Positions 5,206 through 13,322 of a DNA stretch of 46,328 nt are shown here, piece by piece. Source of the DNA: a virus. How positions within the stretch are numbered: position 1 is the stretch's first letter; each line of letters starts with the position of its first letter. Under the pieces are notes generated by a model, which had not been told where the DNA came from, made no database searches, and saw only the letters and a program-made list of their open reading frames with translations. The stretch lies in the IMG/VR virus record IMGVR_UViG_3300018481_000032, positions 1 to 46,328 of that record; one strand, 5' to 3'. Both the position numbers and the translations under genes were made by a program.

Positions 5206-5262
5206 AGAAGGGAAGGAATGTGATTGCCACATTGTATCTCAAATTTGCTGAAAGGAGACAAC

Positions 5263-5592
5263 ATGCTTGAGAGAACGTATCAAACGCGTCTCATCAAGAA
5301 GTTGTATCGGGCATTCCCTGGCTGCGTCGTTCTGAAGAATGACAGCGGATACCAACAGGGCATCCCCGATCTCTCCATCTTCTACGGCATTCACTGGGCC
5401 TGGCTTGAGGTTAAGCCGAAGCGGCCTCTAGGACCTGAGGATTATGAGGTGAACCAGGAGTATTTCATCGACCTGGCTTCTCAGATGTCCTTTGGTGCCT
5501 GCATCTATCCCGAGAACGAAAAGGAAGTCCTACATGCTCTTCAACAAGCATTCAGATCTCGTAGGCCGGCACGCGTTTCTCAGCGCCAGTAA
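5263..5592 (+). CDS. VRR-NUC domain nuclease
   Basis: This 109-residue protein matches the small stand-alone VRR-NUC nucleases of phages, a PD-(D/E)xK branch related to Holliday-junction resolvases. The catalytic pattern is clear: GIPDLSIFYGIHWAWLEVK (33-51), giving D36, E49 and K51. VRR-NUC enzymes cut branched or flap DNA, so a role in resolving replication or recombination intermediates before packaging is likely. The ATG follows AAAGGAGA. Its end overlaps the start of the next nuclease gene by 59 bases. The C-terminus is Arg-rich. Confidence 0.85.
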   Translation: MLERTYQTRLIKKLYRAFPGCVVLKNDSGYQQGIPDLSIFYGIHWAWLEVKPKRPLGPEDYEVNQEYFIDLASQMSFGACIYPENEKEVLHALQQAFRSRRPARVSQRQ

Positions 5593-6094
5593 GTACCACT
5601 GGGTAAACTACTCAGACGAGAAGCTCGACCGTATGTTCATGGGTGCCATGACTGCACAACGAGGGAGTGAGCTTCACGCCTTCGCAGAGATGGCTATTCG
5701 TTTGGGACAGAAGATGCCTACCAAGCGAACAACCATGAACATGTATGTGAATGAGGCTATCGGGTACCGCATGACACCTGAGGTTCTTCTTCACTACTCA
5801 GACAACTGCTTCGGAACTGCAGACGCTGTCTCTTTCCGTGCAAACAGGCTGAGAATTCATGACCTTAAGAATGGGGTCACCGCAACGTCCATGATGCAGC
5901 TCAAGATCTATGCTGCGTTGTTCTGCCTCGAGTACCGGTTCAAGCCGGTCGACATCAACATCGAGCTGCGCATCTACCAGAACAACGATGTCATCACCGA
6001 GATCCCTGATCCCGACGAGATCACCCACATCATGGACAAGATCATTTCGTTCGACAAGCGCATCAACGCAATCCGAATGGAGGCAATGTCGTGA
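5534..6094 (+). CDS. RecB/Cas4-like PD-(D/E)xK exonuclease
   Basis: This 186-residue protein carries the ordered RecB-like nuclease motifs: RGSELHAFAE (43-52, E46 and H48), GTADAV (94-99, D97), HDLKNG (109-114, D110 and K112) and QLKIY (122-126, the QxxxY motif). Such proteins degrade or process DNA ends and in phages act in recombination or replication. The ATG at 5534 has AAGGAAG 6 bases before it, although it lies inside the end of the VRR-NUC gene. The gene overlaps the next by four bases (GTGA), so the two nucleases and the polymerase-like gene form one translationally coupled set. No RecT-like annealing partner is visible. Confidence 0.85.
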   Translation: MLFNKHSDLVGRHAFLSASKYHWVNYSDEKLDRMFMGAMTAQRGSELHAFAEMAIRLGQKMPTKRTTMNMYVNEAIGYRMTPEVLLHYSDNCFGTADAVSFRANRLRIHDLKNGVTATSMMQLKIYAALFCLEYRFKPVDINIELRIYQNNDVITEIPDPDEITHIMDKIISFDKRINAIRMEAMS

Positions 6095-8769
6095 TCATCG
6101 AAGAGGATGACTACTTGGCGCACTACGGCATCCTCCGCAGGTCGGGCAGGTACCCGTGGGGTTCTGGTGGATCTGTAAACGTTCGGAGTCGAAACTTCCT
6201 TGATCACCTCGCAGAGATGCGACGTGCAGGGATGTCAGACACCGAGATCGCTCGAGGCGTTGGTATGACGAGCACTGAGTTTCGTGCAGCCAACACCATC
6301 GCCAAGAATGCTGCCCTGCAGGCAGACATCAACCAGGCTCAGCGGTTGAAGGCGAAGGGCATGTCGAACATCGCAATCGGTAAGAAGATGGAGCGGAATG
6401 AGTCATCCGTTCGTGCTCTTCTTGCATCTGGAGCAGCAGACCGCGCCAATCTCCTTCAGTCTGTGTCAACCAAGTTGCGGGATGAGGTTGACAAGAAGGA
6501 GATCATCGACATCGGTAGTGGTGTTGAGAACTGGCTTGGTGTCGCCAAGGACAAGCTGGCTGTTGCTGTAGCCATGCTCAAGGAAGAGGGCTACACGGTT
6601 CATAAGTTCAAGAACCCTCAGGTTGCCACCGGCAAGAACACTGAGTACAAGGTTCTCGCCAAGCCCGGCATGACTCAGAAGGATGTCTGGCTTCGACGCA
6701 ATGATGTGCAGCAGGTCATGGATCGTTCGGATGATGGCGGTCGTTCGTTCTCCAAGACTCTCCCGCCTCTGTCCATCAGTTCGAAGCGCCTGGCTATCCG
6801 CTACAAGGAAGATGGCGGAGACAAGCTTGACGGTGTTGTTTACGTCAGGCCTGGCGTTGCTGATCTCTCGCTCGGAGCCAAGAGGTATGCACAGGTCCGC
6901 ATTGCCATCGATGGTACTCACTACATCAAGGGTATGGCGATGTACAAGACTGACCTCCCCAAGGGTGTAGACCTCGAGTTCAACACGAACAAGACCAGCA
7001 CCGGCCGCAAGCTCGATGCGTTGAAGGAGATGGATAAGGACCCCGACAGTCCTTTCACATCTCAGATCCGTGATCAGCTCAAGTCAAGAGATCCGAAGAC
7101 AGGTGTCGAGAAAGTAACCTCGGCAATGAACATCGTCTACGGTGAAGGTGACTGGGACGATTGGTCAAAGAGCATCTCGTCGCAGGTTTTGTCCAAGCAG
7201 ACTCCCAAGCTTGCTAGGGCACAACTCGACATGACCTATCAGAGCCGAAAGAATGAGCTCGACACGATCATGGCTCTCACGAATCCGACCGTTCGTAGGC
7301 ATCTCCTCGAGAAGTTTGCGGAAACCACGGATTCTGCTTCTGTTCACATGAAGGCTGCTCATCTTCCTCGTCAGAGGTCGCAGGTCATCCTTCCAATCAC
7401 CACCATGAAGGACACTGAGGTATACGCTCCGAACTTCAAGAATGGCGAGCGTGTAGCTCTCATCCGCTATCCTCATGGCGGAACCTTCGAGATTCCTGAA
7501 CTCACTGTGAACAACAGACATCGAGATGCAAAGCGTCTTCTAGGAGATGCGCAGGATGCAATCGGTATCAACGCCAAGGTGGCAGAACGTCTTTCTGGGG
7601 CAGACTTCGATGGGGACACAGTTCTCGTCATTCCTCAGACACCTGGCCGAGAGCTGAAAACAAGCCCTGCTCTTGCTGGTCTTCAGGGATTCGACCCAAT
7701 CGCAGAATACCCTGCTTATGAGGGAATGAAGCGAATGGATTCCAGAACCAAGCAAACTCAGATGGGTCTGGTTTCGAATCTCATCACAGACATGACCATC
7801 CAAAGGGCCAGCACAGACGACATCGCTCGTGCAGTGCGGCATTCCATGGTGGTCATCGATGCAGAAAAGCACAATCTCAACTGGAAGCTTTCTGCAGAAG
7901 TAAACGGAATCGCTGCCTTGAACAAGAAGTACCAGAACCGAGCTCAGGGTGGTGCATCAACCCTGATTTCAAGAGCTAGTTCTGAGAAGCGGGTTCCTGA
8001 AAGGGTGCCCCGTTCCATGACTAGAGGTGGCCCTATAGACAAGGCCACTGGAGCATTGGTGTTTGAGCCCACCAATAGGGTGACTGTAGGCAGGGATGGC
8101 AAAATTAACCCCCGCACTACCAAGTCAACTAAGTTGGGTGAAGAAACCGATGCACATGCCCTTGTTTCAAAAGATGGGGGCACTCTCATTGAGAAGGTCT
8201 ATGCAGACCACTCAAACAAGCTCAAAGCGATGGCGAATGTTGCTAGAAAAGCCGCCGTCACCACACAAAGTACCCCCTACTCTCCCAGTGCAAAAGTGCA
8301 CTATAAGGCAGAAGTTAGTTCTCTGGTAGCTAAGCTTCATCTAGCTGTCAGTAATAGGCCTTTGGAGAGGCAAGCTCAGCTATTGGCCAATGCCAAGATC
8401 GCTGCTAAGAAAGCAGCTAATCCGAACATGGATGATGATGATCTGAAGAAGGTGAAGTACAAGGCCTTGGCTGAGGCACGTCATGCAACAGGTGCTGATA
8501 AGCAGCAGATAGACATCACTCCTACAGAGTGGGCTGCTATACAGGCTGGTGCAATCACCAATCACAGACTCACAGAGATCCTTCGTAATACAGACCTTGA
8601 TAAGGTCAAGGCTCTGGCCACACCTAGGGTAGCAACAGTGATGACAACAGCTAAGCAGAACAGAGCTAAGCAGATGCTTGCATCAGGCTACTCTGCTGCT
8701 GAAGTTGCTGAGCACCTAGGCGTCGCCGTGTCCACACTCAAGAGTAGTGTGATCAGAGAGGAAGAGTGA
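6091..8769 (+). CDS. DFDGD-motif protein, putative single-chain RNA polymerase
   Basis: This 892-residue protein has the signature SGADFDGDTVLVIP with DFDGD at 505-509, the metal-binding motif of the beta-prime double-psi barrel. RYPHGG upstream resembles the beta-prime NRAPTLH segment. HYIKGMAMYKTDLPKG (277-292, K280) resembles the beta-subunit RHGNKG region with its conserved lysine. Two-barrel single-chain polymerases are known in phages (YonO of SPbeta) and as QDE-1. It also has two helix-turn-helix-like repeats near the N-terminus (about 35-60 and 88-112) and one at the C-terminus (about 858-882). The GTG start overlaps the previous stop. Likely role: phage transcription or RNA priming. 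Activity is inferred from motifs only. Confidence 0.65.
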   Translation: MIIEEDDYLAHYGILRRSGRYPWGSGGSVNVRSRNFLDHLAEMRRAGMSDTEIARGVGMTSTEFRAANTIAKNAALQADINQAQRLKAKGMSNIAIGKKMERNESSVRALLASGAADRANLLQSVSTKLRDEVDKKEIIDIGSGVENWLGVAKDKLAVAVAMLKEEGYTVHKFKNPQVATGKNTEYKVLAKPGMTQKDVWLRRNDVQQVMDRSDDGGRSFSKTLPPLSISSKRLAIRYKEDGGDKLDGVVYVRPGVADLSLGAKRYAQVRIAIDGTHYIKGMAMYKTDLPKGVDLEFNTNKTSTGRKLDALKEMDKDPDSPFTSQIRDQLKSRDPKTGVEKVTSAMNIVYGEGDWDDWSKSISSQVLSKQTPKLARAQLDMTYQSRKNELDTIMALTNPTVRRHLLEKFAETTDSASVHMKAAHLPRQRSQVILPITTMKDTEVYAPNFKNGERVALIRYPHGGTFEIPELTVNNRHRDAKRLLGDAQDAIGINAKVAERLSGADFDGDTVLVIPQTPGRELKTSPALAGLQGFDPIAEYPAYEGMKRMDSRTKQTQMGLVSNLITDMTIQRASTDDIARAVRHSMVVIDAEKHNLNWKLSAEVNGIAALNKKYQNRAQGGASTLISRASSEKRVPERVPRSMTRGGPIDKATGALVFEPTNRVTVGRDGKINPRTTKSTKLGEETDAHALVSKDGGTLIEKVYADHSNKLKAMANVARKAAVTTQSTPYSPSAKVHYKAEVSSLVAKLHLAVSNRPLERQAQLLANAKIAAKKAANPNMDDDDLKKVKYKALAEARHATGADKQQIDITPTEWAAIQAGAITNHRLTEILRNTDLDKVKALATPRVATVMTTAKQNRAKQMLASGYSAAEVAEHLGVAVSTLKSSVIREEE

Positions 8770-8774
8770 GACAC

Positions 8775-9023
8775 ATGGTACAACACATGTTGACCACTGT
8801 TGACAATCCTTTCGATCCATTCACTCAGTTTGATGAGTGGAACGCATATGACGTAGCTGCTGGGTACAACACAACATCCTTTCTAGCAAGGGTGATTCGT
8901 ACATCAGTAGAGATGTCAGAAGCAGATCAGGATCTCGAGTATGAGTCAGCAGTTGATGAGATTGTAAGGGAGAACGTCCTTGGCCTCTATCGTAAGGTAG
9001 AAGTTTCAAGAGAAAATTCCTAA
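8775..9023 (+). CDS. Conserved phage protein (NPFDPFTQFDEW family)
   Basis: This 82-residue soluble protein belongs to a family I recognise from many siphophages by NPFDPFTQFDEWNAYD followed by GYNTTSFLARV. Its function is not established. It usually sits immediately after the DFDGD protein, as here (five bases between), so a role with that protein or in early-to-late switching is possible but unproven. The start was chosen for GAGGAAG about 10 bases upstream; GTG 8766 and ATG 8787 are alternatives. It is the last gene before the candidate packaging region. Confidence 0.8.
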   Translation: MVQHMLTTVDNPFDPFTQFDEWNAYDVAAGYNTTSFLARVIRTSVEMSEADQDLEYESAVDEIVRENVLGLYRKVEVSRENS

Positions 9024-9083
9024 ACTTTCTCATCTGCTTGAGTTGTTTGTGGTTTGAGGATTGGAGAGGCGAAAGATGTGGGG

Positions 9084-9165
9084 GGAGGGGGGTCTCGCAA
9101 AAACTACCCCCCTCCTGCATCGCCGCCCTCCTAAAAATTTCCCCGGGGGGATATTTTCCACAGAC
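9084..9165. other. GC-rich hairpin plus AAAAATTTCCCCGGGGGG element; candidate cos/packaging site
   Basis: A perfect ten-pair stem (GGAGGGGGGT 9084-9093, ACCCCCCTCC 9106-9115) is followed by AAAAATTTCCCCGGGGGG (9133-9150), seven bases, and CCACAGAC (9158-9165). TTTTCCACA is one base from a DnaA box. The block lies just upstream of the putative small terminase and HNH endonuclease genes, where cohesive-end sites of HK97-type phages are often found. The exact cut site cannot be read from sequence alone. The rest of the 9024-9224 gap shows nothing further. Confidence 0.45.
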
Positions 9166-9224
9166 AATCCACTTTCCATCACGGTAAGACACCTGTAAAA
9201 CTCCCCTCATCGTAAGGAAAACTC

Positions 9225-9386
9225 ATGGACAAGGTCTACGCACTTTTGTTTTCGGTCGCATGCATCCTGCTTTTGATCGATGCGTTCGCCGGATCGTCGG
9301 AGAAAACCTTCGTCGCACGTCTTCTGCCGCTCGGTCTGTTCTTCGCCGTCCTCGTTTGGGCGATCCAGGCCTGGAAATCGATCTAG
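9225..9386 (+). CDS. Small two-helix membrane protein
   Basis: This 53-residue protein starts at an ATG preceded by TAAGGAAAA. It has two hydrophobic segments (VYALLFSVACILLLIDAFA, about 4-22, and LLPLGLFFAVLVWAIQAW, about 33-50) separated by a short charged loop (SSEKTF), the layout of a hairpin membrane protein. It is the first gene after the candidate cos region and stands 30 bases before the putative small terminase. Two-helix proteins of this size can be holins or antiholins; the more convincing holin is at 33985, so this call stays open. Confidence 0.65.
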   Translation: MDKVYALLFSVACILLLIDAFAGSSEKTFVARLLPLGLFFAVLVWAIQAWKSI

Positions 9387-9417
9387 CCGCGCCCAACCAC
9401 TAGGGGAAGGAGGCGTT

Positions 9418-9759
9418 ATGGCTAACCGCAGCAGTTCTGAAGAAGTCAAGAAGACTCGGCGGCCACCCGCAACGTCTCCTGAGGGTCGAGAGAACCAACT
9501 GATCTCGCTTTCGGTAGATCTAGCTGAGAAACAGCTCCGTGAAGGAACTGCATCCTCTCAGGTGATCACTCACTTCCTCAAGATGGGCTCTACGCGCGAG
9601 AAGCTCGAGCAAGAGCGGATCGGCGAGGAAGTAACACTCCTCAAAGCCAAGGCTGAGGTCTTGGCGTCCGAGGGTCGCATGGAAGGCTTGGTCAAGGATG
9701 CTCTCGACGCGATGCGCTCCTACACAGGAGCTGAGCCGACGGAGACGTTCGATGATTAG
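9418..9759 (+). CDS. Putative small terminase / packaging-associated protein
   Basis: This 113-residue basic, helical protein has the pattern SPEGRENQLISLSVDLAEKQ followed by EGTASSQVITHFLKMGSTR and a long Glu/Lys helix (EKLEQERIGEEVTLLKAKAE). I recognise the family from siphophages, where it sits next to the HNH endonuclease and terminase genes. It is often left unnamed, but its size and position suit a small terminase subunit that binds the packaging site. The ATG follows GAAGGAGGC. It overlaps the HNH gene by eight bases. The large terminase is six kilobases away, beyond the lysis and fibre genes, which is unusual for a terminase pair. Confidence 0.6.
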   Translation: MANRSSSEEVKKTRRPPATSPEGRENQLISLSVDLAEKQLREGTASSQVITHFLKMGSTREKLEQERIGEEVTLLKAKAEVLASEGRMEGLVKDALDAMRSYTGAEPTETFDD

Positions 9760-10159
9760 GTCATACAGCGAGCTCTCGCAGCTTGACGGGCTGGAGGAAC
9801 GCTATTGTTACCTGGCTCTTCGGAGTGAAGTAGGGATAGCGACCTTCGGGACGGAGCGTTGGTTGAACCAGCGCTTCTACACGTCCAGAGAGTGGCGGCA
9901 ACTTCGACACTTCGTCATCGTTCGTGACCAAGGATGCGATCTGGCAGTTCCAGGATTCGACATTCACACGAAGCTTATCATCCACCACATGAACCCTGTG
10001 ACGGTCGATGACATCACAGATGGTGATGGGTCAATACTCGATCCTGAGTACCTCATCACCACAACTCTTCGTACGCACAACGCCATTCACTACGGAGACG
10101 AGCGACAGCTTCCACGTCAACTCGTTCCTCGTCGTCTTGGCGACACACAACTATGGTAG
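9752..10159 (+). CDS. HNH endonuclease
   Basis: This 135-residue protein has an HNH core in its C-terminal half: CDLAVPGFDIHTKLIIHHMN, then DPEYLITTTLRTHNAIHYG, with the paired His, the central Asn and the final His in order. Before it is a WRQLRHFVIVRDQG segment typical of phage HNH proteins encoded beside terminases. In HK97-like phages such enzymes help terminase cut at cos. The start ATG overlaps the stop of the preceding gene, so the two are coupled. There are no zinc-binding CxxC pairs. Confidence 0.85.
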   Translation: MIRSYSELSQLDGLEERYCYLALRSEVGIATFGTERWLNQRFYTSREWRQLRHFVIVRDQGCDLAVPGFDIHTKLIIHHMNPVTVDDITDGDGSILDPEYLITTTLRTHNAIHYGDERQLPRQLVPRRLGDTQLW

Positions 10160-10168
10160 GGGGCACTC

Positions 10169-10900
10169 ATGGCACACACGCGACTTCCGAAGAACCTTCC
10201 CGAGATCCTTCGTAGTTACGGCCTCAAGGTCGTCGTCAGTCCTGGCTGGTACGAGCGAGGCCGGCCGGAGTCAACCGGAGACTTCGACCCGGTAGGCGTT
10301 CTGTGCCACCACACGGCAACCACTAAGTCGGTCCCGACTTCGAATGTCGTAAACCTCCTCGCCAAAGGACGCGCTGATCTGCCGGGTCCTCTGTCCCAGA
10401 CAGGTCTTGATCGAGACGGCACCGTCTACTTGATCGCAGCCGGTCGTTGCAACCATGCGGGTGTAGCGAAGATGGCGGGTACGGTTGCAGGTGGCGACGG
10501 TAACGCGTTGTACATCGGCATCGAGGCGTTCAACGACGGACGTGGAGAGCCCTGGCCGAAGGCGCAGATGGATGCCTACGTCTTGCTGTGTGCAGTGCTC
10601 AGTGTCGAGGTCACCGAGAACTCCCACAAGACCGTCAACGGTCACAAGGAGACCAGCGTCACCGGGAAGATCGACCCTCGGTTCGACATGGACGACTTCC
10701 GGATCCTGGTCGAGAAGAAGATGGTCGAGATCACCAAGCCAGCTCCTCCGGTGACCCCAACGAAGAAGCCAAGTCGGGGCAAGAACGTCGACGAGGCGAT
10801 CAAGGCTCTTCGAGCTGCAAAGAAGGCCACCAAGTCGGAGGCCAAGCAGAAGAAGATCCAAGCCGCTCTTACTCTTCTACTGAAGATCAAGAGTTCCTGA
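10169..10900 (+). CDS. Endolysin, N-acetylmuramoyl-L-alanine amidase
   Basis: This 243-residue lysis enzyme would cut the amide bond between muramic acid and the peptide stem of peptidoglycan. The Amidase_2/PGRP fold is shown by VGVLCHHTA (42-50, zinc His), NALYIGIEAFND (112-123), the second zinc ligand in NGHKE (157-161) and GKIDP (166-170). A Pro-rich linker (about 190-205) leads to a Lys/Ala-rich C-terminal helix that may bind the cell wall; I recognise no standard binding domain. The ATG has TAGGGGGCAC before it. It lacks a signal peptide, so it should need the holin, which lies 24 kb away at 33985. Confidence 0.9.
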   Translation: MAHTRLPKNLPEILRSYGLKVVVSPGWYERGRPESTGDFDPVGVLCHHTATTKSVPTSNVVNLLAKGRADLPGPLSQTGLDRDGTVYLIAAGRCNHAGVAKMAGTVAGGDGNALYIGIEAFNDGRGEPWPKAQMDAYVLLCAVLSVEVTENSHKTVNGHKETSVTGKIDPRFDMDDFRILVEKKMVEITKPAPPVTPTKKPSRGKNVDEAIKALRAAKKATKSEAKQKKIQAALTLLLKIKSS

Positions 10901-10941
10901 CAAACAGTCAAAATGAGTAGCGAAAGAAGGAGGTGACCACC

Positions 10942-11346
10942 ATGACGGAAAGCATTCTCACAAGCACCAAGAAGATCCTTGACCTCGAGGAGAGCTACAC
11001 GGCGTTCGACCTCAACATCATGACCCACATCAACTCGGTGTTCTCAACTCTGAACCAGCTGGGCATCGGACCGCCCGAGGGCTACCGAGTCGAGGATGCT
11101 ACCGACACGTGGGCTGACTTCATCGGGACCGACCCGCGTCTTCTCAACGTGAAGACCTACACCTTCCTTCGAGTCAAGCTACTCTTCGACCCTCCGCCGA
11201 CTTCGTTCCACACGACCTCGCTCAAGGAGCAGATCCAAGAGCTCGAGTGGCGTCTCAACGTCCAGCGAGAAGAGACAGCATGGGTCAGCCCCGATCCTGA
11301 CGAGCTGCCTGATGACCTCGAGGTCATCGATGGCGGAAGCGCGTAG
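10942..11346 (+). CDS. Conserved virion-module protein
   Basis: This 134-residue soluble protein has the pattern MTESILTSTKKILDL, FDLNIMTHINSVFSTLNQLG, then YTFLRVKLLFDPP and ELEWRLNV. I recognise this family in siphophages close to structural genes, where it is sometimes labelled head-tail connector-like. The function is not firmly known. The ATG was chosen because AAGGAGGTG lies 8 bases upstream; a GTG inside that ribosome site is rejected. It is followed eight bases later by the first fibre gene, and every gene from here to 15701 is tightly packed. Confidence 0.8.
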   Translation: MTESILTSTKKILDLEESYTAFDLNIMTHINSVFSTLNQLGIGPPEGYRVEDATDTWADFIGTDPRLLNVKTYTFLRVKLLFDPPPTSFHTTSLKEQIQELEWRLNVQREETAWVSPDPDELPDDLEVIDGGSA

Positions 11347-11354
11347 GAGGAAAC

Positions 11355-11630
11355 GTGCAGATCATCAAGCTACGTAGGGATGTCTCCTACGACTGGGACA
11401 CGAAGAATCCGATTCTGGAGGAAGGCGAGCCTGGTGTCGAAACCAACACAAACAGGTTCAAGATCGGCGATGGAACCTCACGTTGGTCGGAGCTTCCGTA
11501 CTTCACGCCACTTGCGCCTGATGGCGCGTCGGACGAGGCGATCCTCGCCCACATCAACGCGGCTCTGCCGCACCCCGTCTACGATGACGGGCCATCGTTT
11601 GTGCTCCTCTACGAGAATGCGAAGGTGTGA
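11355..11630 (+). CDS. Short fibre protein with tropism-determinant-like N-terminal module
   Basis: This 91-residue protein starts at GTG after AGGAGGAAAC. It follows the pattern LRRD-x6-W-x4-NPIL-x2-GEPGVE-x5-FKIGDG-x3-W-x2-LPYF, the small beta module found at the start of many receptor-binding and fibre proteins. The gene at 14093 has the same module. After it come about 35 residues with no clear domain, so this may be a minimal adaptor or trimerisation unit for the fibre encoded next. Its stop is separated by only two bases from the next start. Confidence 0.75.
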   Translation: MQIIKLRRDVSYDWDTKNPILEEGEPGVETNTNRFKIGDGTSRWSELPYFTPLAPDGASDEAILAHINAALPHPVYDDGPSFVLLYENAKV

Positions 11631-11632
11631 TC

Positions 11633-12301
11633 ATGTCGCTTCAAACAAGGATCAGTGACCTGATCACAGCGATCGGCACTGACATCAAGTCCATTCGGGC
11701 TCTCATCACCGGTTCTGGCACGGGTACCACTCTGGCCGCCCTCACCACGACCGACAAGACCAGTCTCATCGCAGCAATCAACGAGGTTCAGTCGGAGGTG
11801 GGCGGTGGCGGATGGTCTGCAGTCGATGCATCCGAGACGGTCAAGGGCATCGTCGAGCTGGCAACTCTGGCTGAGACGGCCACTGGAACCGACTCCACGC
11901 GCGCGGTCACGGCTGCGGGCGTACGTCAGGAAAGGACAGCCCTCAAGGCAGAGATCCTAGGCGCCGGTGTTCCTGGCGCTCTCGACACTCTGGACGAGCT
12001 GGCTGCTGCTTTGGCCGACGACGCCAACTATGCAGCTTCAGTCACGACTGCGCTGTCGAACAAGCAGCCTCTCGACGCAGACCTGACGTCCATCGCCGGC
12101 CAGACCTCTGCTGCAGACAAGTACCTGTACGCCACGGGTGCTCAGACGTGGACGCTTGGCACGATCACTTCCGCAGCTCGCGGTCTGCTTGACGACACGG
12201 ATGTCGCCACCATGCGCGCAACTCTGTCTGTCTACTCCCAGACAGAGCTCGGCAACCCCGAGACGGACCTCGTCGCTCTCTACACCACTGCGAAGGCGTG
12301 A
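11633..12301 (+). CDS. Tail fibre protein
   Basis: This 222-residue protein begins MSLQTRISDLITAIGTDIKS, an amphipathic helix nearly identical in pattern to the start of the next gene. It continues with Ala/Thr-rich repeats (GIVELATLAETATGTDS, GALDTLDELAAALADDANYA, LDADLTSIAGQTSAADKYLY) of the type seen in phage fibre shafts. These suggest a trimeric, elongated fibre. It overlaps the downstream gene by four bases (GTGA). No enzymatic domain is visible. The gene is in the adhesin block 11355-15247 and is expected to contact the host surface. Confidence 0.75.
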   Translation: MSLQTRISDLITAIGTDIKSIRALITGSGTGTTLAALTTTDKTSLIAAINEVQSEVGGGGWSAVDASETVKGIVELATLAETATGTDSTRAVTAAGVRQERTALKAEILGAGVPGALDTLDELAAALADDANYAASVTTALSNKQPLDADLTSIAGQTSAADKYLYATGAQTWTLGTITSAARGLLDDTDVATMRATLSVYSQTELGNPETDLVALYTTAKA

Positions 12302-12972
12302 GTCTTCAGACACGTCTTGATGCACTGATCGCAGAGATCGGCGCCGACATCAAGGCGCTTCAGGATGCAGCAGGTGGCGCCGGCACCAAGGTCAGTGACT
12401 TGCCATCGGCGACACTTCCTCTGACGGGCGCAGAACTGATCCCGGTTGTTCAAGGTGGAGTGTCGAAGAAAGCTACACCGGCCGATCTCGGTGAGATCTC
12501 GAAGTGCATGGGTAGCTCGCAAACAAACAACACCATCACCCCAGCAAGTGTCACTGAGCTGGAGCTGACAGTTGCTCCCGGCAGTTATCTCGTGAAGTAC
12601 TGGCTCTGCTACCAGACAGCTGCGACGACTACTGGCATTCAGTTCCATCTCGATCACAGCGGAACAGTAACCCGGAATGTCGGACATCGATACGAGCTGA
12701 CGACTGGTGCTGCAGCGGCAACAGGCATATCTGACCAGGCAACAACTGCAACTGCTCAGATGATGGAGGGCAAGGGCCATCGTGCTGACAACACTCCTGG
12801 CGGTTTCACTCAGGGTGTCGACACGGCCAACGCCGACATGTTCGCTGTCCTCGAGGCCATCGTCGTTGTGACGGTTTCCGGCACTCTCAAGCTCATGTTC
12901 GCTAGCGAGGTTGCCAGCTCGAACGCCGTCATGCAGCCTGGTTCTGCAGTCACTCTCAAGAAGGTGGGCTAA
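12298..12972 (+). CDS. Tail fibre / adhesin protein
   Basis: This 224-residue protein starts at GTG overlapping the previous stop. Residues 1-20 (MSLQTRLDALIAEIGADIKA) duplicate the N-terminal helix of the preceding fibre. Then comes LPSATLPLTGAELIPVVQGG, a common fibre segment, and a C-terminal beta-rich domain (about 75-224; for example ELELTVAPGSYLVKYWL and SGTLKLMFASEV) resembling TNF/C1q-like trimeric head domains. It is probably a receptor-binding head paired with the fibre before it. The exact head fold is inferred from the strand pattern only. Confidence 0.7.
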   Translation: MSLQTRLDALIAEIGADIKALQDAAGGAGTKVSDLPSATLPLTGAELIPVVQGGVSKKATPADLGEISKCMGSSQTNNTITPASVTELELTVAPGSYLVKYWLCYQTAATTTGIQFHLDHSGTVTRNVGHRYELTTGAAAATGISDQATTATAQMMEGKGHRADNTPGGFTQGVDTANADMFAVLEAIVVVTVSGTLKLMFASEVASSNAVMQPGSAVTLKKVG

Positions 12973-12974
12973 CT

Positions 12975-13322
12975 ATGCGATACCGCGTTGACTACTACCT
13001 TCGATGCGACACCCAAGCCCAAGCGATCGCTGTCTCCATGAATGCCGAGACGGCCATCATCAACGAGGACAACGCGTACGAGCGCGCGCACGGGCCTGAG
13101 ATCTTCCAAGACGGAGATCTCCACTTCAAGTGGATGGCTACCGGCGGCGGATGGTTTTCCACCCAGCAGAAAGCGCGTCGTCTTCAGCGGAACATCGAGA
13201 CGTCGATGAACAACGATGTTCGGGTTCTTCCCGGCTCCGTAGTCGAACTTCATCCGTGCAACAACGAGGACTCATCGGCATGCCTTCCGTCTGAGGTCGA
13301 GCGCATCATCAAGGCGGCGTAA
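12975..13322 (+). CDS. Hypothetical protein in the fibre block
   Basis: This 115-residue soluble protein has unknown function. It begins MRYRVDYYLRCDTQAQAIAV and contains WMATGGGWFSTQQKARR. Two Cys near the C-terminus (VELHPCNNEDSSACLPSE) could form a disulfide or bind metal. It starts two bases after the previous stop and its own stop overlaps the next start (TAATG), so it is translated with the adhesins and may be a fibre chaperone or a small capping protein. Confidence 0.7.
   Translation: MRYRVDYYLRCDTQAQAIAVSMNAETAIINEDNAYERAHGPEIFQDGDLHFKWMATGGGWFSTQQKARRLQRNIETSMNNDVRVLPGSVVELHPCNNEDSSACLPSEVERIIKAA

Noticed and set aside
10914-10937. Seven-codon leader peptide MSSERRR before gene 10942
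   Set aside because: It is too short and is explained by overlap with the ribosome site AAGGAGGTGA.
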